Numbered from the stretch's first letter, positions 18,196 to 26,542 are shown. The stretch is 40,831 bases of DNA from Deltaproteobacteria bacterium (GCA_027003115.1 JALWYS010000173.1:1-40831); one strand, 5' to 3'. The notes: a model not told the origin generated them from the letters alone. A program made the numbers and translations.

Positions 18196-19629
18196 ATGAA
18201 GCACAAAAACAGCCAGCAGAGCCTGCTTATAGTGGATGACAAGCAGGACATGCTGAAGCTTTTAAAACAGGTAATAGGCTCCAAGCTCGACTGCCAGGTG
18301 GATGTGGCAGAATCTGGTTATGAAGCCGTTGACCGGGTGAAAAAAAAGGGTCACGATGTGGTTCTTACAGACATCAAGATGCCGGATCTTGACGGTCTTT
18401 CCCTAATGAAGGAGATTCTAGCATTTGATCCAACCATCTCTGTAATAATTATGACCGGTTACGCCACGGTGGAAGGGGCAGTTGAGGCCCTCAAGGAAGG
18501 GGCCTTGGACTTTTTCCAAAAGCCCTTTGATAACGACATGGTGATTCATGCCGTCAAGAAGGGTTTTGAGAGGACAAACCTGCTCAGGGAAAACAGGCGT
18601 CTTCAGGAACAACTTCATTCGGTGAAGGAGCAGTACGGTTTTGTTGGAGAGTCTACTAAGCTCAAAAAGGTGCTGGAGCTCATGTCCAGGGTGGCAGACA
18701 CTGACGTTACTGTCCTTATTCGCGGTGAAAGCGGCACAGGTAAGGAGGTGGCTGCAAGGGCCCTTCACCAGATGAGCAGAAGGCGGAACAAGAAGATGAT
18801 AACCGTCAATTGTCCTGCCCTTCCTGAGCACATCCTTGAAAGCGAGCTCTTTGGTTACGTAAAAGGTGCCTTTACCGGCGCTGACACAGACAAGGAGGGG
18901 CTTTTTCTAGCAGCAAACGGATCCACCATTCTCCTTGATGAAATTGCAGACATACCCCTTTCCATACAGACAAAGCTTTTACGTGTGCTCCAGGAAAAGG
19001 AGATCCGGCCCCTTGGAACCACAAAGTCAATCAAGGTGGATGTCAGAGTGATTGCCTCCACAAATCAGGACCTTGAAAAAAAGATAGAAGAGGGCACCTT
19101 CAGGGAGGATCTTTTTTACAGGTTGAACGTTGTCACAGTAACCATGCCTTCCCTTAAAGAGATTGCCGAGGACATACCACTTCTTGCCCAAAGCTTCCTT
19201 GAAAAATATTCCAAGGAATATGGAAAGGAGGGTCTGGAATTTGCCCCTGAAAGCATCAGGTGTCTGATGCAGAGGGAATGGAAGGGAAACGTAAGGCAGC
19301 TTCAGAATGCGGTTAAAAGGGCAGTGCTTCTTGCATCAAGTAATGTCATCTGGCCTTCTGACATACCAACGGATAATGGCAAGGATTCTGGAATGCAGAT
19401 GCTCACCATGCCATGTGTTTCTCATCTGCCATATAAACAGGCAAAGGAAGAGGTCATGAGCCGTTTTTCTGTTGCCTACCTAACCAAGGTCCTTCAGGAA
19501 TCAAAGGGAAACGTAACCCTTGCTGCCAAGAAATGCGGCCTTGAAAGGCAAAGCCTTCAGCGTCTGCTAAGAAGGTACAAGGTAGATCCTGCCGGCTTCA
19601 GGGTGAAAACAGACGGTCAAAAGGCGTAA
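18196..19629 (+). CDS. sigma-54-dependent NtrC-family response regulator
   Basis: 477 aa with three modules. A receiver domain (about 8-125) has the phosphoacceptor Asp59 in VVLTDIKMPD and a Lys in FFQKPF. An AAA+ domain (about 150-390) has Walker A GESGTGKE near 177-184 and the sigma-54-contacting GAFTGAD at about 224-230. A C-terminal Fis-type helix-turn-helix (about 430-465) includes ESKGNVTLAAKKCGLERQSL. It should activate sigma-54 promoters when phosphorylated. No histidine kinase gene is adjacent, so the partner is unknown. Its last 32 bases overlap the convergent NUDIX gene. Confidence 0.94.
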   Translation: MKHKNSQQSLLIVDDKQDMLKLLKQVIGSKLDCQVDVAESGYEAVDRVKKKGHDVVLTDIKMPDLDGLSLMKEILAFDPTISVIIMTGYATVEGAVEALKEGALDFFQKPFDNDMVIHAVKKGFERTNLLRENRRLQEQLHSVKEQYGFVGESTKLKKVLELMSRVADTDVTVLIRGESGTGKEVAARALHQMSRRRNKKMITVNCPALPEHILESELFGYVKGAFTGADTDKEGLFLAANGSTILLDEIADIPLSIQTKLLRVLQEKEIRPLGTTKSIKVDVRVIASTNQDLEKKIEEGTFREDLFYRLNVVTVTMPSLKEIAEDIPLLAQSFLEKYSKEYGKEGLEFAPESIRCLMQREWKGNVRQLQNAVKRAVLLASSNVIWPSDIPTDNGKDSGMQMLTMPCVSHLPYKQAKEEVMSRFSVAYLTKVLQESKGNVTLAAKKCGLERQSLQRLLRRYKVDPAGFRVKTDGQKA

Positions 19630-20131
19630 CCGCCTCCTCCTTGATAACTTTCATCAAAAAGTAACTGTCCGGAGTAAATCTTTCAGTATTAATAAGCCTT
19701 GCCAGGATTTCCTTGTCTGCAAAAATGGCCTCCTGTACCTCCTCCTCTTGTGGGTGGATATCTCCCTTGTGGGTGCATGAAAAAAGCCTGCCCCAAAGCC
19801 TGTTCACATCGTCTTCGTAATAAAAGTCAAGGTGTCTTTTGAGGTTCGGGGTTTTTATGCCTGTTTCTTCCTCAAGCTCCCTCATTGCAGACTCACGGTA
19901 TCCCTCACCGTATGCAACTACCCCCCCTGCGGCTATTTCCCAAAGGCCTGGATAGACATCCTTTGAAAGGGTGCGCTTTTGCAAAAGCAGTCTTCCTTTT
20001 GGATCAGTGACCATGACGTAAGTAGACCTGTGGATGAGTCTTTTTGCGCGCATAATGGCACGGGTTGTGCCGCCAAGGGGCCTGTTTTTTTCATCAACTA
20101 TCCAAACCAGTTCGTCTTTTGGAGAAGTCAT
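19598..20131 (-). CDS. NUDIX hydrolase, YfcD-like
   Basis: 177 aa. A complete Nudix box, from GVVAYGE through RELEEETGI, lies near residues 70-91 and fits GX5EX7REUXEEXGU. The layout before it (VWIVDEKNRPLGGTTRAIMR, then RLIHRSTYVMV and LLLQKRT) matches the YfcD/isopentenyl-diphosphate-isomerase-like subgroup whose substrates are poorly known. The ATG is at 20131. It converges on the NtrC-type regulator gene and overlaps its 3' end by 32 bp, so the two messengers are partly complementary. Confidence 0.9.
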   Translation of the reverse strand: MTSPKDELVWIVDEKNRPLGGTTRAIMRAKRLIHRSTYVMVTDPKGRLLLQKRTLSKDVYPGLWEIAAGGVVAYGEGYRESAMRELEEETGIKTPNLKRHLDFYYEDDVNRLWGRLFSCTHKGDIHPQEEEVQEAIFADKEILARLINTERFTPDSYFLMKVIKEEAVTPFDRLFSP

Positions 20132-20258
20132 GGTCCTTTTGTGAAAAAAGTGTTAACCCATGTTGCATGAAGGAGCTTTTGTGATACCTTAAATCCAGCC
20201 TGAATGGTAATTCATTTCTCCACGCTCCTTTATATTACTTCACAGGAGGAAAAGTCAA

Positions 20259-21983
20259 ATGTCACAAAAGATTGTCGTAATAGGCGCTGTGGCGGCAGGT
20301 CCAAAGGCGGCCTGCAGGGTAAAAAGACTCTTGCCGGATGCCGAGGTGACCCTTATAGACCAGGATAATCTCATTTCCTATGGAGGGTGCGGCATACCCT
20401 ACTTTGTTTCAGGGGATGTGCCCGATGAAAAAGAGCTTCGTTCAACGAGTTTTCACATGGTCAGGGACGAGAGGTTTTTCAAAGAGGCCAAGGGGGTTGA
20501 TGTAAGAACACTTACAAGGGCCGTATCCATAGATAGGAAGGAAAAAATTGTACACCTGGAGCACGTAAGAACAGGGGAGAAGGACACCATTTCCTATGAC
20601 AAGCTGGTGATAGCAACGGGAAGTCGCCCCAACGTGATCCCAGTTCCTGGGCATGATCTAAAGGGCATATTTACCATAAGCAGCCTTCACAAGGCCATTG
20701 ATATAAAGGGGCTTCTGGCACAGGGAAAGGTTGAACGCGCAGTGGTCATTGGGGGAGGCGCCATTGGCATTGAGATGGCAGAGTCCCTGGCAGATCTGTG
20801 GGGCGTTGAGACAAAGATCGTTGAGTTCATGCCCCAGGTTCTTCCAAGGATAGTTGACAGGACCATTGCATCCATGGTGGAGCAGCATCTTAGGGAAAAC
20901 AATGTGGAGGTCTTCACCAACGAGTCGGCCCAGCGTTTTGAGGGAAATCATGAGGGATGGGTTAAAAAGGTGGTCACAAACAACAGGGAGCTTCCCTGTG
21001 ATCTTGTGATTATGGCGGCAGGAGTGAGGCCCAGGGGAGAACTGGCAAGGGAGGCGGGCCTTGAGGTATCTCCCTACGGGGCAATAGTTGTGAATCAGAG
21101 GATGCAGACATCTGATCCCGACATCTATGCAGCAGGGGACTGCGTGGAAACCTACAATCTCGTCACCGGTAAAAAGGCCTACGCCCCCCTTGGTTCGGTG
21201 GCCAACCGGCAGGGCAGGGTGGTTGCCGACAACATTGCCGGGATCCCTAGCAGGTTTGATGGCGTAGTTGGAAGTTTCATAATGAAGGTCTTTGAGATAT
21301 GCGTCGGGTCAACAGGCATAAGTACGGAAGTTGCCAAGGCAGAGGGGTTTGAAGCGGTTTCTGCCATGGCTGTTCAGTCAGACAGGGCGCATTTTTTCCC
21401 AACCCAGGCACTTATGTTCAACAATCTCATTGTGAACAGGACGGACAGGCGGGTCCTCGGGCTCCAGGGGTTTGCCAAGATGGGGGATGGGCTCCTTGCA
21501 AGGTTGAACGCCGCAGCCGGAATGATAGCAAGGCGAGCCGTGATAGAGGATTTCAGCAACCTTGAGCTTGCCTATGCACCCCCCTTCTCCACTGCAGTGG
21601 ACGTGTTAAATGCAGCAGCAAACGTGGCCGATAACCTAGTCTCTGGCAGGCTCAAGACAGTGTCTACTGAGGAGTTCGTTGCATGGATGGACGGTAAGGC
21701 GGATCATCCCGACTGGATGGCCCTTGACCTTCGCCACCCCAAGGAGGCAGAGCCGTGGGTCAAGGCGTTTCCTGAAAAGTGGTATGCCCTTGTCTACGAT
21801 GAGGTAAGAGAAAACTATGAAAAGCTTCCCAAGGATAAGACCTTAATCATAATATGTAATGCAGGCACACGTTCCTACGAGATACAGGTATTTCTACGTT
21901 CAATGGGCATGGATAATACCCTTGTGCTTCCAGGTGGGTTAAATGTTATAAGACGACTTGGCGTAAGCTGGTGGCAGCAGTAG
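20259..21983 (+). CDS. CoA-disulfide/polysulfide reductase with C-terminal rhodanese domain
   Basis: 574 aa. Residues 1-450 form a pyridine nucleotide-disulfide oxidoreductase: FAD loop VVIGAVAAGPKAA, active-site SYGGCGIPYF with Cys44 (the single redox Cys of CoA-disulfide reductases), ATGSRP, NAD loop VVIGGGAIGIEMAESL and second FAD motif DIYAAGDCVE. Residues about 470-574 form a rhodanese domain with Cys533 in ICNAGTRSYE. This fusion is known from NAD(P)H-dependent polysulfide/persulfide reductases (Nsr/Npsr-like). It probably reduces sulfur compounds or CoA-persulfides in the cytoplasm, in line with a sulfur-based metabolism. The ATG has AGGAGG at good spacing. The DsbC-like gene follows at once. 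Confidence 0.92.
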   Translation: MSQKIVVIGAVAAGPKAACRVKRLLPDAEVTLIDQDNLISYGGCGIPYFVSGDVPDEKELRSTSFHMVRDERFFKEAKGVDVRTLTRAVSIDRKEKIVHLEHVRTGEKDTISYDKLVIATGSRPNVIPVPGHDLKGIFTISSLHKAIDIKGLLAQGKVERAVVIGGGAIGIEMAESLADLWGVETKIVEFMPQVLPRIVDRTIASMVEQHLRENNVEVFTNESAQRFEGNHEGWVKKVVTNNRELPCDLVIMAAGVRPRGELAREAGLEVSPYGAIVVNQRMQTSDPDIYAAGDCVETYNLVTGKKAYAPLGSVANRQGRVVADNIAGIPSRFDGVVGSFIMKVFEICVGSTGISTEVAKAEGFEAVSAMAVQSDRAHFFPTQALMFNNLIVNRTDRRVLGLQGFAKMGDGLLARLNAAAGMIARRAVIEDFSNLELAYAPPFSTAVDVLNAAANVADNLVSGRLKTVSTEEFVAWMDGKADHPDWMALDLRHPKEAEPWVKAFPEKWYALVYDEVRENYEKLPKDKTLIIICNAGTRSYEIQVFLRSMGMDNTLVLPGGLNVIRRLGVSWWQQ

Positions 21984-22032
21984 ATTCTTTGTGGTAGCCT
22001 TAGCAAAAATCGAATCGGGAGTGTGCAATTCT

Positions 22033-22794
22033 ATGAAGCATTATTTCAAGACAGTATCAGGTCTTTTTTCACTGGTTTTTCTCTGTTCATTTTTATTGGT
22101 TCACATTGTATCAGCCGCATCCTCTTGCCCTTCAAAGGAGAGGCTTTCTGCTGCCATACAAAAGACCTTCAGGCAGCGTCTTGAAATCGTAAATGTAAAG
22201 CCAGCAGGTTCATCCGGCCTTTGCCAGATACAGATACGATTCAGGAATCAGAACAGGCTCATTTACTCTGATGCAAAGGGCGACTATCTCATTGCCGGCC
22301 AGCTTTTTAGCACCAAGGATGGCAGAAATCTCACCAGGGAGGCAATGACAGAGATAAATCGTCTGACAAAGGATGAGTTACAGAAACTTGACAGTCTCGT
22401 TGCCTTTACCGTGGGAAAAAAGGGACCTGTCATTTACTTTGTCACCGATCCCCATTGCCCATACTGCAAAAAGGCCGAGCAAGTAATAGAGCCCATGGCC
22501 AAGAAAGGAAAGCTTCAGGTAAAGTATATACTTTTTCCTCTAAAATTTCACAAGGGCGCAAAGGAGGAGTGCATCTCCATAATTTGTGACAAGAAGGGTC
22601 TTGAGGGTTTCAGGAACAGGTACAGGTCAGAGAACCAGTGTGAAAAGGGCAAAAAGCAAATAAACGATTCCATTAACTTCCTTATGGGTAAGGGAATAAC
22701 TGGCACTCCCACATACATATTCCCGGATGGAAGGTATCATTCTGGCGTTATGGATAAAAATGCCCTGGAGGCAAAAATTTTCAAGACAAAGTAG
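22033..22794 (+). CDS. periplasmic DsbC/DsbG-like thiol:disulfide interchange protein
   Basis: 253 aa from the ATG at 22033. A signal peptide is evident: basic start, hydrophobic core LFSLVFLCSFLLVHIVSA and likely cleavage near residue 30. The middle contains the thioredoxin-type redox motif C142-PY-C145 in TDPHCPYCKK, and the C-terminus has the cis-Pro motif TGTPTYIF. The ~90 residues before the thioredoxin fold fit a DsbC-type N-terminal region. It may isomerise or reduce periplasmic disulfides, for example on c-type cytochromes. A GTG 14 codons upstream (21991) would break the signal peptide layout. It lies between the sulfur reductase and the AICAR transformylase; a shared role with the reductase is possible but unproven. 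Confidence 0.85.
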   Translation: MKHYFKTVSGLFSLVFLCSFLLVHIVSAASSCPSKERLSAAIQKTFRQRLEIVNVKPAGSSGLCQIQIRFRNQNRLIYSDAKGDYLIAGQLFSTKDGRNLTREAMTEINRLTKDELQKLDSLVAFTVGKKGPVIYFVTDPHCPYCKKAEQVIEPMAKKGKLQVKYILFPLKFHKGAKEECISIICDKKGLEGFRNRYRSENQCEKGKKQINDSINFLMGKGITGTPTYIFPDGRYHSGVMDKNALEAKIFKTK

Positions 22795-22804
22795 GAGAAG
22801 AGCC

Positions 22805-24097
22805 ATGGCTGACATGAAACAGATGTACAAAACGATACTGGGTGACCACTTTCCAATGGAGATGAAGATTTCTTTTGGTGACCAGGAGCTTGTTTACAGA
22901 AAAAGGACCTGGAAGATACCAAATCCTGCAACAGGCGAAATAGAGGAAAGGGGCCTAAGATACGGCGAAAATCCCGACCAGGAGGCTGCCCTCTATGAGC
23001 TGGTAAATGGCAATCTCGTCCTTGGAGATTGCGCCTTTATAACCCCGGGCAAGGGGCTGGTGAGTGCAATTACCGAAGAGGACATGATTCAGGCAGGGAA
23101 ACATCCAGGGAAAATAAATTTAACCGACGTGGATAACTCCCTTAACATATTGAAGTTTCTTATGAAGACACCGGCATGCGTCATTGTCAAACACAATAAC
23201 CCCTGTGGTGTTGCCAAGTCAGATTCCATTTCAGATGCCTTCATCAAGGCACTTAGGGCAGACAGGGTAGCTGCCTTTGGAGGTTGTGTTGCCTTGAACA
23301 GGCCCGTTGACAAGGAGACAGCCGAGGCCATCAGCCAGCAGTACGTGGAAGTGGTGGCTGCGCCTGAGTATGAAGAGGGCACCGTGGATATCCTTTCCCA
23401 GAGAAAAAACCTGAGGATCATAAAGATTCAGCGAATAGAACAGCTTGAATCATACTGGGACCTCCGTTTCGTGGATTTTAAAAGTCTAATTGACGGGGGT
23501 ATCATTGTGCAGCAGTCTCCTGTCAACAAGATCCGCTCCAAGGATGACCTTAAGCCGGCAGAGTGTGAATACCAGGGCAAGGTCTACAGGATAAAGAGGC
23601 TACCAACCGAGCAGGAATACGAAGACATAATCTTCGGCTGGGCAGTGGAGCAGGGTGTTACCTCAAACTCCATTATCTACGTGAAAAACGGTGTTACCGT
23701 TGGAATAGGCACTGGAGAACAGGACAGGGTAGGGGTTGCCGAAATAGCAGTTTACAAGGCCTATACCAAGTATGCTGACATACTCTGCTGGGACAAGCAT
23801 GGCATACCATACAAGCAGCTTGAGCTAGAGGTGGAAAAGGGCCAAAGGGACAAGGCGCAAAAGGAGGAGATAGACGAGCAGGTAAAGCGTGACAGGGGTA
23901 ACATACCGGGCTCCACCATGGTCTCAGATGCCTTCTTTCCCTTCAGGGATGGAGTTGACGTTGGCATAAGGCAGGGGGTTACTGCCATTGTCCATCCAGG
24001 AGGCTCGGTCAGGGACTGGGAGTCCATAGAGGCATGCAACGAGGCCGACCCCCCTGTGACAATGGTCTTTACAGGCCAGCGGGCATTCAAACATTAA
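22805..24097 (+). CDS. stand-alone AICAR transformylase (PurH C-terminal type)
   Basis: 430 aa from the ATG at 22805, seven bases after AGGAG. It carries AICARFT motifs: LRYGENPDQEAALYE near the N-terminus, VIVKHNNPCGVAKS with the catalytic Lys-His, VGIGTGEQDRVGVAEIA, SDAFFPFRDGVDVG and the terminal VHPGGSVRDWESIEA plus FTGQRAFKH. The N-terminal MGS-like IMP cyclohydrolase domain of bifunctional PurH is absent. It should formylate AICAR to FAICAR with 10-formyl-THF; ring closure must be done by another protein. Mono-functional AICAR transformylases of this type are known in some clostridia and Deltaproteobacteria. Upstream ATGs inside the DsbC-like gene are less plausible. Confidence 0.88.
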   Translation: MADMKQMYKTILGDHFPMEMKISFGDQELVYRKRTWKIPNPATGEIEERGLRYGENPDQEAALYELVNGNLVLGDCAFITPGKGLVSAITEEDMIQAGKHPGKINLTDVDNSLNILKFLMKTPACVIVKHNNPCGVAKSDSISDAFIKALRADRVAAFGGCVALNRPVDKETAEAISQQYVEVVAAPEYEEGTVDILSQRKNLRIIKIQRIEQLESYWDLRFVDFKSLIDGGIIVQQSPVNKIRSKDDLKPAECEYQGKVYRIKRLPTEQEYEDIIFGWAVEQGVTSNSIIYVKNGVTVGIGTGEQDRVGVAEIAVYKAYTKYADILCWDKHGIPYKQLELEVEKGQRDKAQKEEIDEQVKRDRGNIPGSTMVSDAFFPFRDGVDVGIRQGVTAIVHPGGSVRDWESIEACNEADPPVTMVFTGQRAFKH

Positions 24098-24145
24098 AGA
24101 CTACTGGGCACCAAACAGATTCCTCGGAATTTGAGGTGCACTGCC

Positions 24146-24541
24146 ATGAACTGGGAAAAGAAGATGATCGAAGAGATAAGGCTTGAAAATGGCCTAAAGG
24201 TAGAATTTTATGACTACTCCCGCAAGGTGGCCGGGGATAGGTGGCTCATTGGGCTTCTTGTCAAGATACCCATGAAGGTTGAAAAATCAGATTTCAGCGC
24301 CTTTGAAGACGCAGATTCCCTCTACAATCAGTTCCTGGAGCAAAATGGGCCAGAGATATCCTTCCAGCTCCAAAAGGAGCGAAACTTTATAGACGAGAGG
24401 GAAAAGTCAGAGGTGTTCAGCGCCCTTCTTTCAAATTTGAAAAAACATGCCTTGAGCTACATGGGCCACCCTGAATTTTCCTCAAATTTCAAGAAGAAAA
24501 AGATAGAGGAGTTCAAGGAAAGGCTTTCGTGGTGGCAGTAG
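24146..24541 (+). CDS. conserved-looking hypothetical protein
   Basis: 131 aa from an ATG with GAGG nine bases upstream; a TTG five codons earlier is the alternative. It is rich in charged residues with little hydrophobic content, so it is probably a soluble cytoplasmic protein. Segments such as EIRLENGLKVEFYDYSRKVA and VSGDRWLIGLLV-like strands suggest a small alpha/beta fold with a helical, lysine-rich C-terminus ending in SWW. I do not recognise a family. Its 3' end overlaps the following hydrolase-fold gene by 13 bp, which suggests co-translation. Confidence 0.6.
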   Translation: MNWEKKMIEEIRLENGLKVEFYDYSRKVAGDRWLIGLLVKIPMKVEKSDFSAFEDADSLYNQFLEQNGPEISFQLQKERNFIDEREKSEVFSALLSNLKKHALSYMGHPEFSSNFKKKKIEEFKERLSWWQ

Positions 24542-25344
24542 AGTCCCTTAAGGCCCTTGATAAGAGCGGGGTAGCAAGGACTCTTTTCAGGGAGGCAGGC
24601 CTTAAAAGGGCAGAGCCTCCCTCTTGTACCTTGGATTTTTCAGACAGTTCAGGTCAAAGGCTTTGTGCCAGGATTTATAAAGGGCCGCCAGAAAATCCCC
24701 ACATCTTCTTTTTTCCTGCAGAATACGAAACGGATTCGACCCTGCATCTTCTTGGAACCGGGCTCGTCTCTGTCGGTTTTACCTTGATTGCCTTTGAGTA
24801 CAAGGAAATGGGGCAGAGCCAGGGTGATTTTTCCTTTACACAGGTTTTTGAAGACGCCGAACTCTTCTACCTGGCTTCAAGGCTTTGGATGCAGGAGCAG
24901 GGAAGAGGCGGACACGTGGCCCTTATGGGGCGGTCCTTTGGTTCGGCAGTGTCCCTTGATCTTGCCGTAAGAAAGGAAAAGGAACTCTTGTGCCTGATAA
25001 TGGAAAGCGCATTTGACTCGGCTCGGGTATTTCTTGAACGCTCTGGTATTGACCCTTCGCTCATTCCAGAAGGCCCGCTATTTGAAAACCGGTCAAAGAT
25101 GGCAAGGTTTAAAAAGCCTGTGCTCTTCATCCACAGCCCCAGGGATACCATACAGAGCCTTACGGAGGTGGAATGGCTCGTTTGTGAAAGTCGTTCAAAG
25201 GCCACTCAGTTTCAGATAGCACCTTCCGGGACAAGGCAAGAGCTTGCAGGCCAGGTTGGTGAACTCTATCTCGAAGCGGTGCAGCAGTGGGTGAATCTTA
25301 GGCGCGGGGTGAGACCCCAGCGCAAAAGAAGGCCCGAATCCTAG
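24529..25344 (+). CDS. alpha/beta-hydrolase-fold protein, catalytic His not found
   Basis: 271 aa from a GTG with AGGAAAGG upstream (a second GTG follows directly). The fold is seen in FAEYETDSTLH and the oxyanion region IAFEYKEMGQSQG. The nucleophile elbow GRSFGS has Ser136, and FIHSPRDTIQS carries the expected acid, Asp206. After Asp206 no His occurs up to the C-terminus; the place where GAGHND-like motifs normally sit reads SGTRQEL. The protein may therefore be inactive as an esterase, or use other chemistry. The extreme C-terminus is strongly basic. It overlaps the preceding hypothetical gene by 13 bp and ends 3 bp before the convergent radical SAM gene. Fold is firm, function unknown. 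Confidence 0.78.
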   Translation: MVAVESLKALDKSGVARTLFREAGLKRAEPPSCTLDFSDSSGQRLCARIYKGPPENPHIFFFPAEYETDSTLHLLGTGLVSVGFTLIAFEYKEMGQSQGDFSFTQVFEDAELFYLASRLWMQEQGRGGHVALMGRSFGSAVSLDLAVRKEKELLCLIMESAFDSARVFLERSGIDPSLIPEGPLFENRSKMARFKKPVLFIHSPRDTIQSLTEVEWLVCESRSKATQFQIAPSGTRQELAGQVGELYLEAVQQWVNLRRGVRPQRKRRPES

Positions 25345-25347
25345 CTC

Positions 25348-26361
25348 TTACTCCCAAACCCCGTCAATGGGCTCACCGCACTTCGGGCACTTGCCGTTGT
25401 CCAGCTTGTTTTCAAGGATGCTGAAACCGTATCTTGCAATTACCTTTTCTCCGCAGGATGGACAGTAGGTGTTCTCTCCCCCTTCTCCTGGGATGTTGCC
25501 CTCGTAGACGTATTTCAGCCCTTCTTCAAGTCCTATTTCCCTTGCCCTTCTAAGGGTCTCAACGGGCGTTGGGGGCCTGTCCAGCATCTTGTAGGTTGGA
25601 TGAAAGGCCGTTACGTGCCAGGGAATAGATTCTGACACGCCCTTTATGAATTTGGCAATTTCCCTTAGCTCTGCGTCTGTATCGTTCCAGCCTGGGATAA
25701 TGAGGGTGGTAACCTCTACCCACATCCCCAACTCATGCATGAGTTTTATTGAGTCAAGCACAGGTTCAAGCCTAGCCTTGCAGACTTCCTTGTAGAATTT
25801 GTCAGTAAAGGCCTTAAGATCGATGTTTATGGCGTCAAGAAACTCAGCGCTGTGTTTGCACGTCTCCGGTGTCATGTAACCGTTACTTACAAAGACGTTC
25901 TTGAGCCCCTTTTGTCTGGCCTTGACCCCTGTGTCATAGGCGAACTCGTAGAAAATGGTAGGTTCCACATAGGTGTAGCTTATGCTTTTTGAACCACTCG
26001 CCATGGCATCTTGCACCACCTGACCTGAAGTGGCATCCTGGCCGGTTATGGCTCCGTTGTTGAGCCTGGGATATTGGCTTATCTGCCAGTTTTGACAGTG
26101 TAGGCACTGAAAATTGCACCCAACAGTCGATATGGAGTAGGAACGAGTGCCGGGAAGAAAGTGAAACAGGGGCTTTTTCTCTATGGGGTCAACGTTTTGA
26201 GAGATGAGCTTTCCATAGACCAGGCTTTCAAGCGTACCGTCCCTGTTTTCCCGAACCTGGCAGATTCCACGTTTCGCAGGCTTTATCTTGCATCTATGGG
26301 AGCAGAGATTGCATGTAACACTTTTTTCTTCCTTTTTTTCATAAAGATACGCCTCCTTCAT
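25348..26361 (-). CDS. amrS: AmmeMemoRadiSam system radical SAM enzyme
   Basis: 337 aa. An N-terminal zinc-ribbon-like CNLCSHRC is followed by GICQVREN, then the radical SAM cluster motif CNFQCLHC (CxxxCxxC, about residues 83-90) in the context HCQNWQISQ, typical of the pyruvate formate-lyase activase-like AmrS group. The last ~45 residues hold two C-x2-C pairs (CPSC and CPKC), an extra zinc ribbon. The family usually occurs with AMMECR1 and Memo homologues; neither is in this window. Of two in-frame ATGs, the second (26361) lies seven bases after AGGAGG and is preferred. It ends 3 bp from the convergent hydrolase-fold gene. Confidence 0.9.
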   Translation of the reverse strand: MKEAYLYEKKEEKSVTCNLCSHRCKIKPAKRGICQVRENRDGTLESLVYGKLISQNVDPIEKKPLFHFLPGTRSYSISTVGCNFQCLHCQNWQISQYPRLNNGAITGQDATSGQVVQDAMASGSKSISYTYVEPTIFYEFAYDTGVKARQKGLKNVFVSNGYMTPETCKHSAEFLDAINIDLKAFTDKFYKEVCKARLEPVLDSIKLMHELGMWVEVTTLIIPGWNDTDAELREIAKFIKGVSESIPWHVTAFHPTYKMLDRPPTPVETLRRAREIGLEEGLKYVYEGNIPGEGGENTYCPSCGEKVIARYGFSILENKLDNGKCPKCGEPIDGVWE

Positions 26362-26458
26362 GGCCATCCCTCCTTAATTTTTTTACTCTTTATTGAATAT
26401 AAACATCAATAGCCCTGTGTCTAAATCAGAAACGAAAAAAATCTTTTTGAGCGAGCTT

Positions 26459-26485
26459 TTATCTTTTTGTCCCATCTTCCGATAA
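26459..26485 (+). promoter_or_regulatory. possible sigma-28-like promoter upstream of the cheD-like gene
   Basis: TCCGATAA at 26478-26485 matches seven of eight bases of the flagellar/chemotaxis sigma-28 -10 box GCCGATAA. At exactly 11 bases upstream, TTATCTTT (26459-26466) matches five of eight bases of the -35 box TAAAGTTT. The distance to the cheD-like ATG is about 57 bases. The -35 match is modest, so this is only a candidate. Confidence 0.35.
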
Positions 26486-26542
26486 AGTAAACAGCCAGGT
26501 TGCCCTTGCAGGCAGCCTAGAGAAACACCAGGAGAAGCTTCC

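Noticed and set aside
20150-20180. Possible sigma-54 promoter TGTTAACCCATGTTGCA before the sulfur reductase gene
   Set aside because: The -24 GG is missing and the spacing is one base off, so the match rests only on TTGCA.
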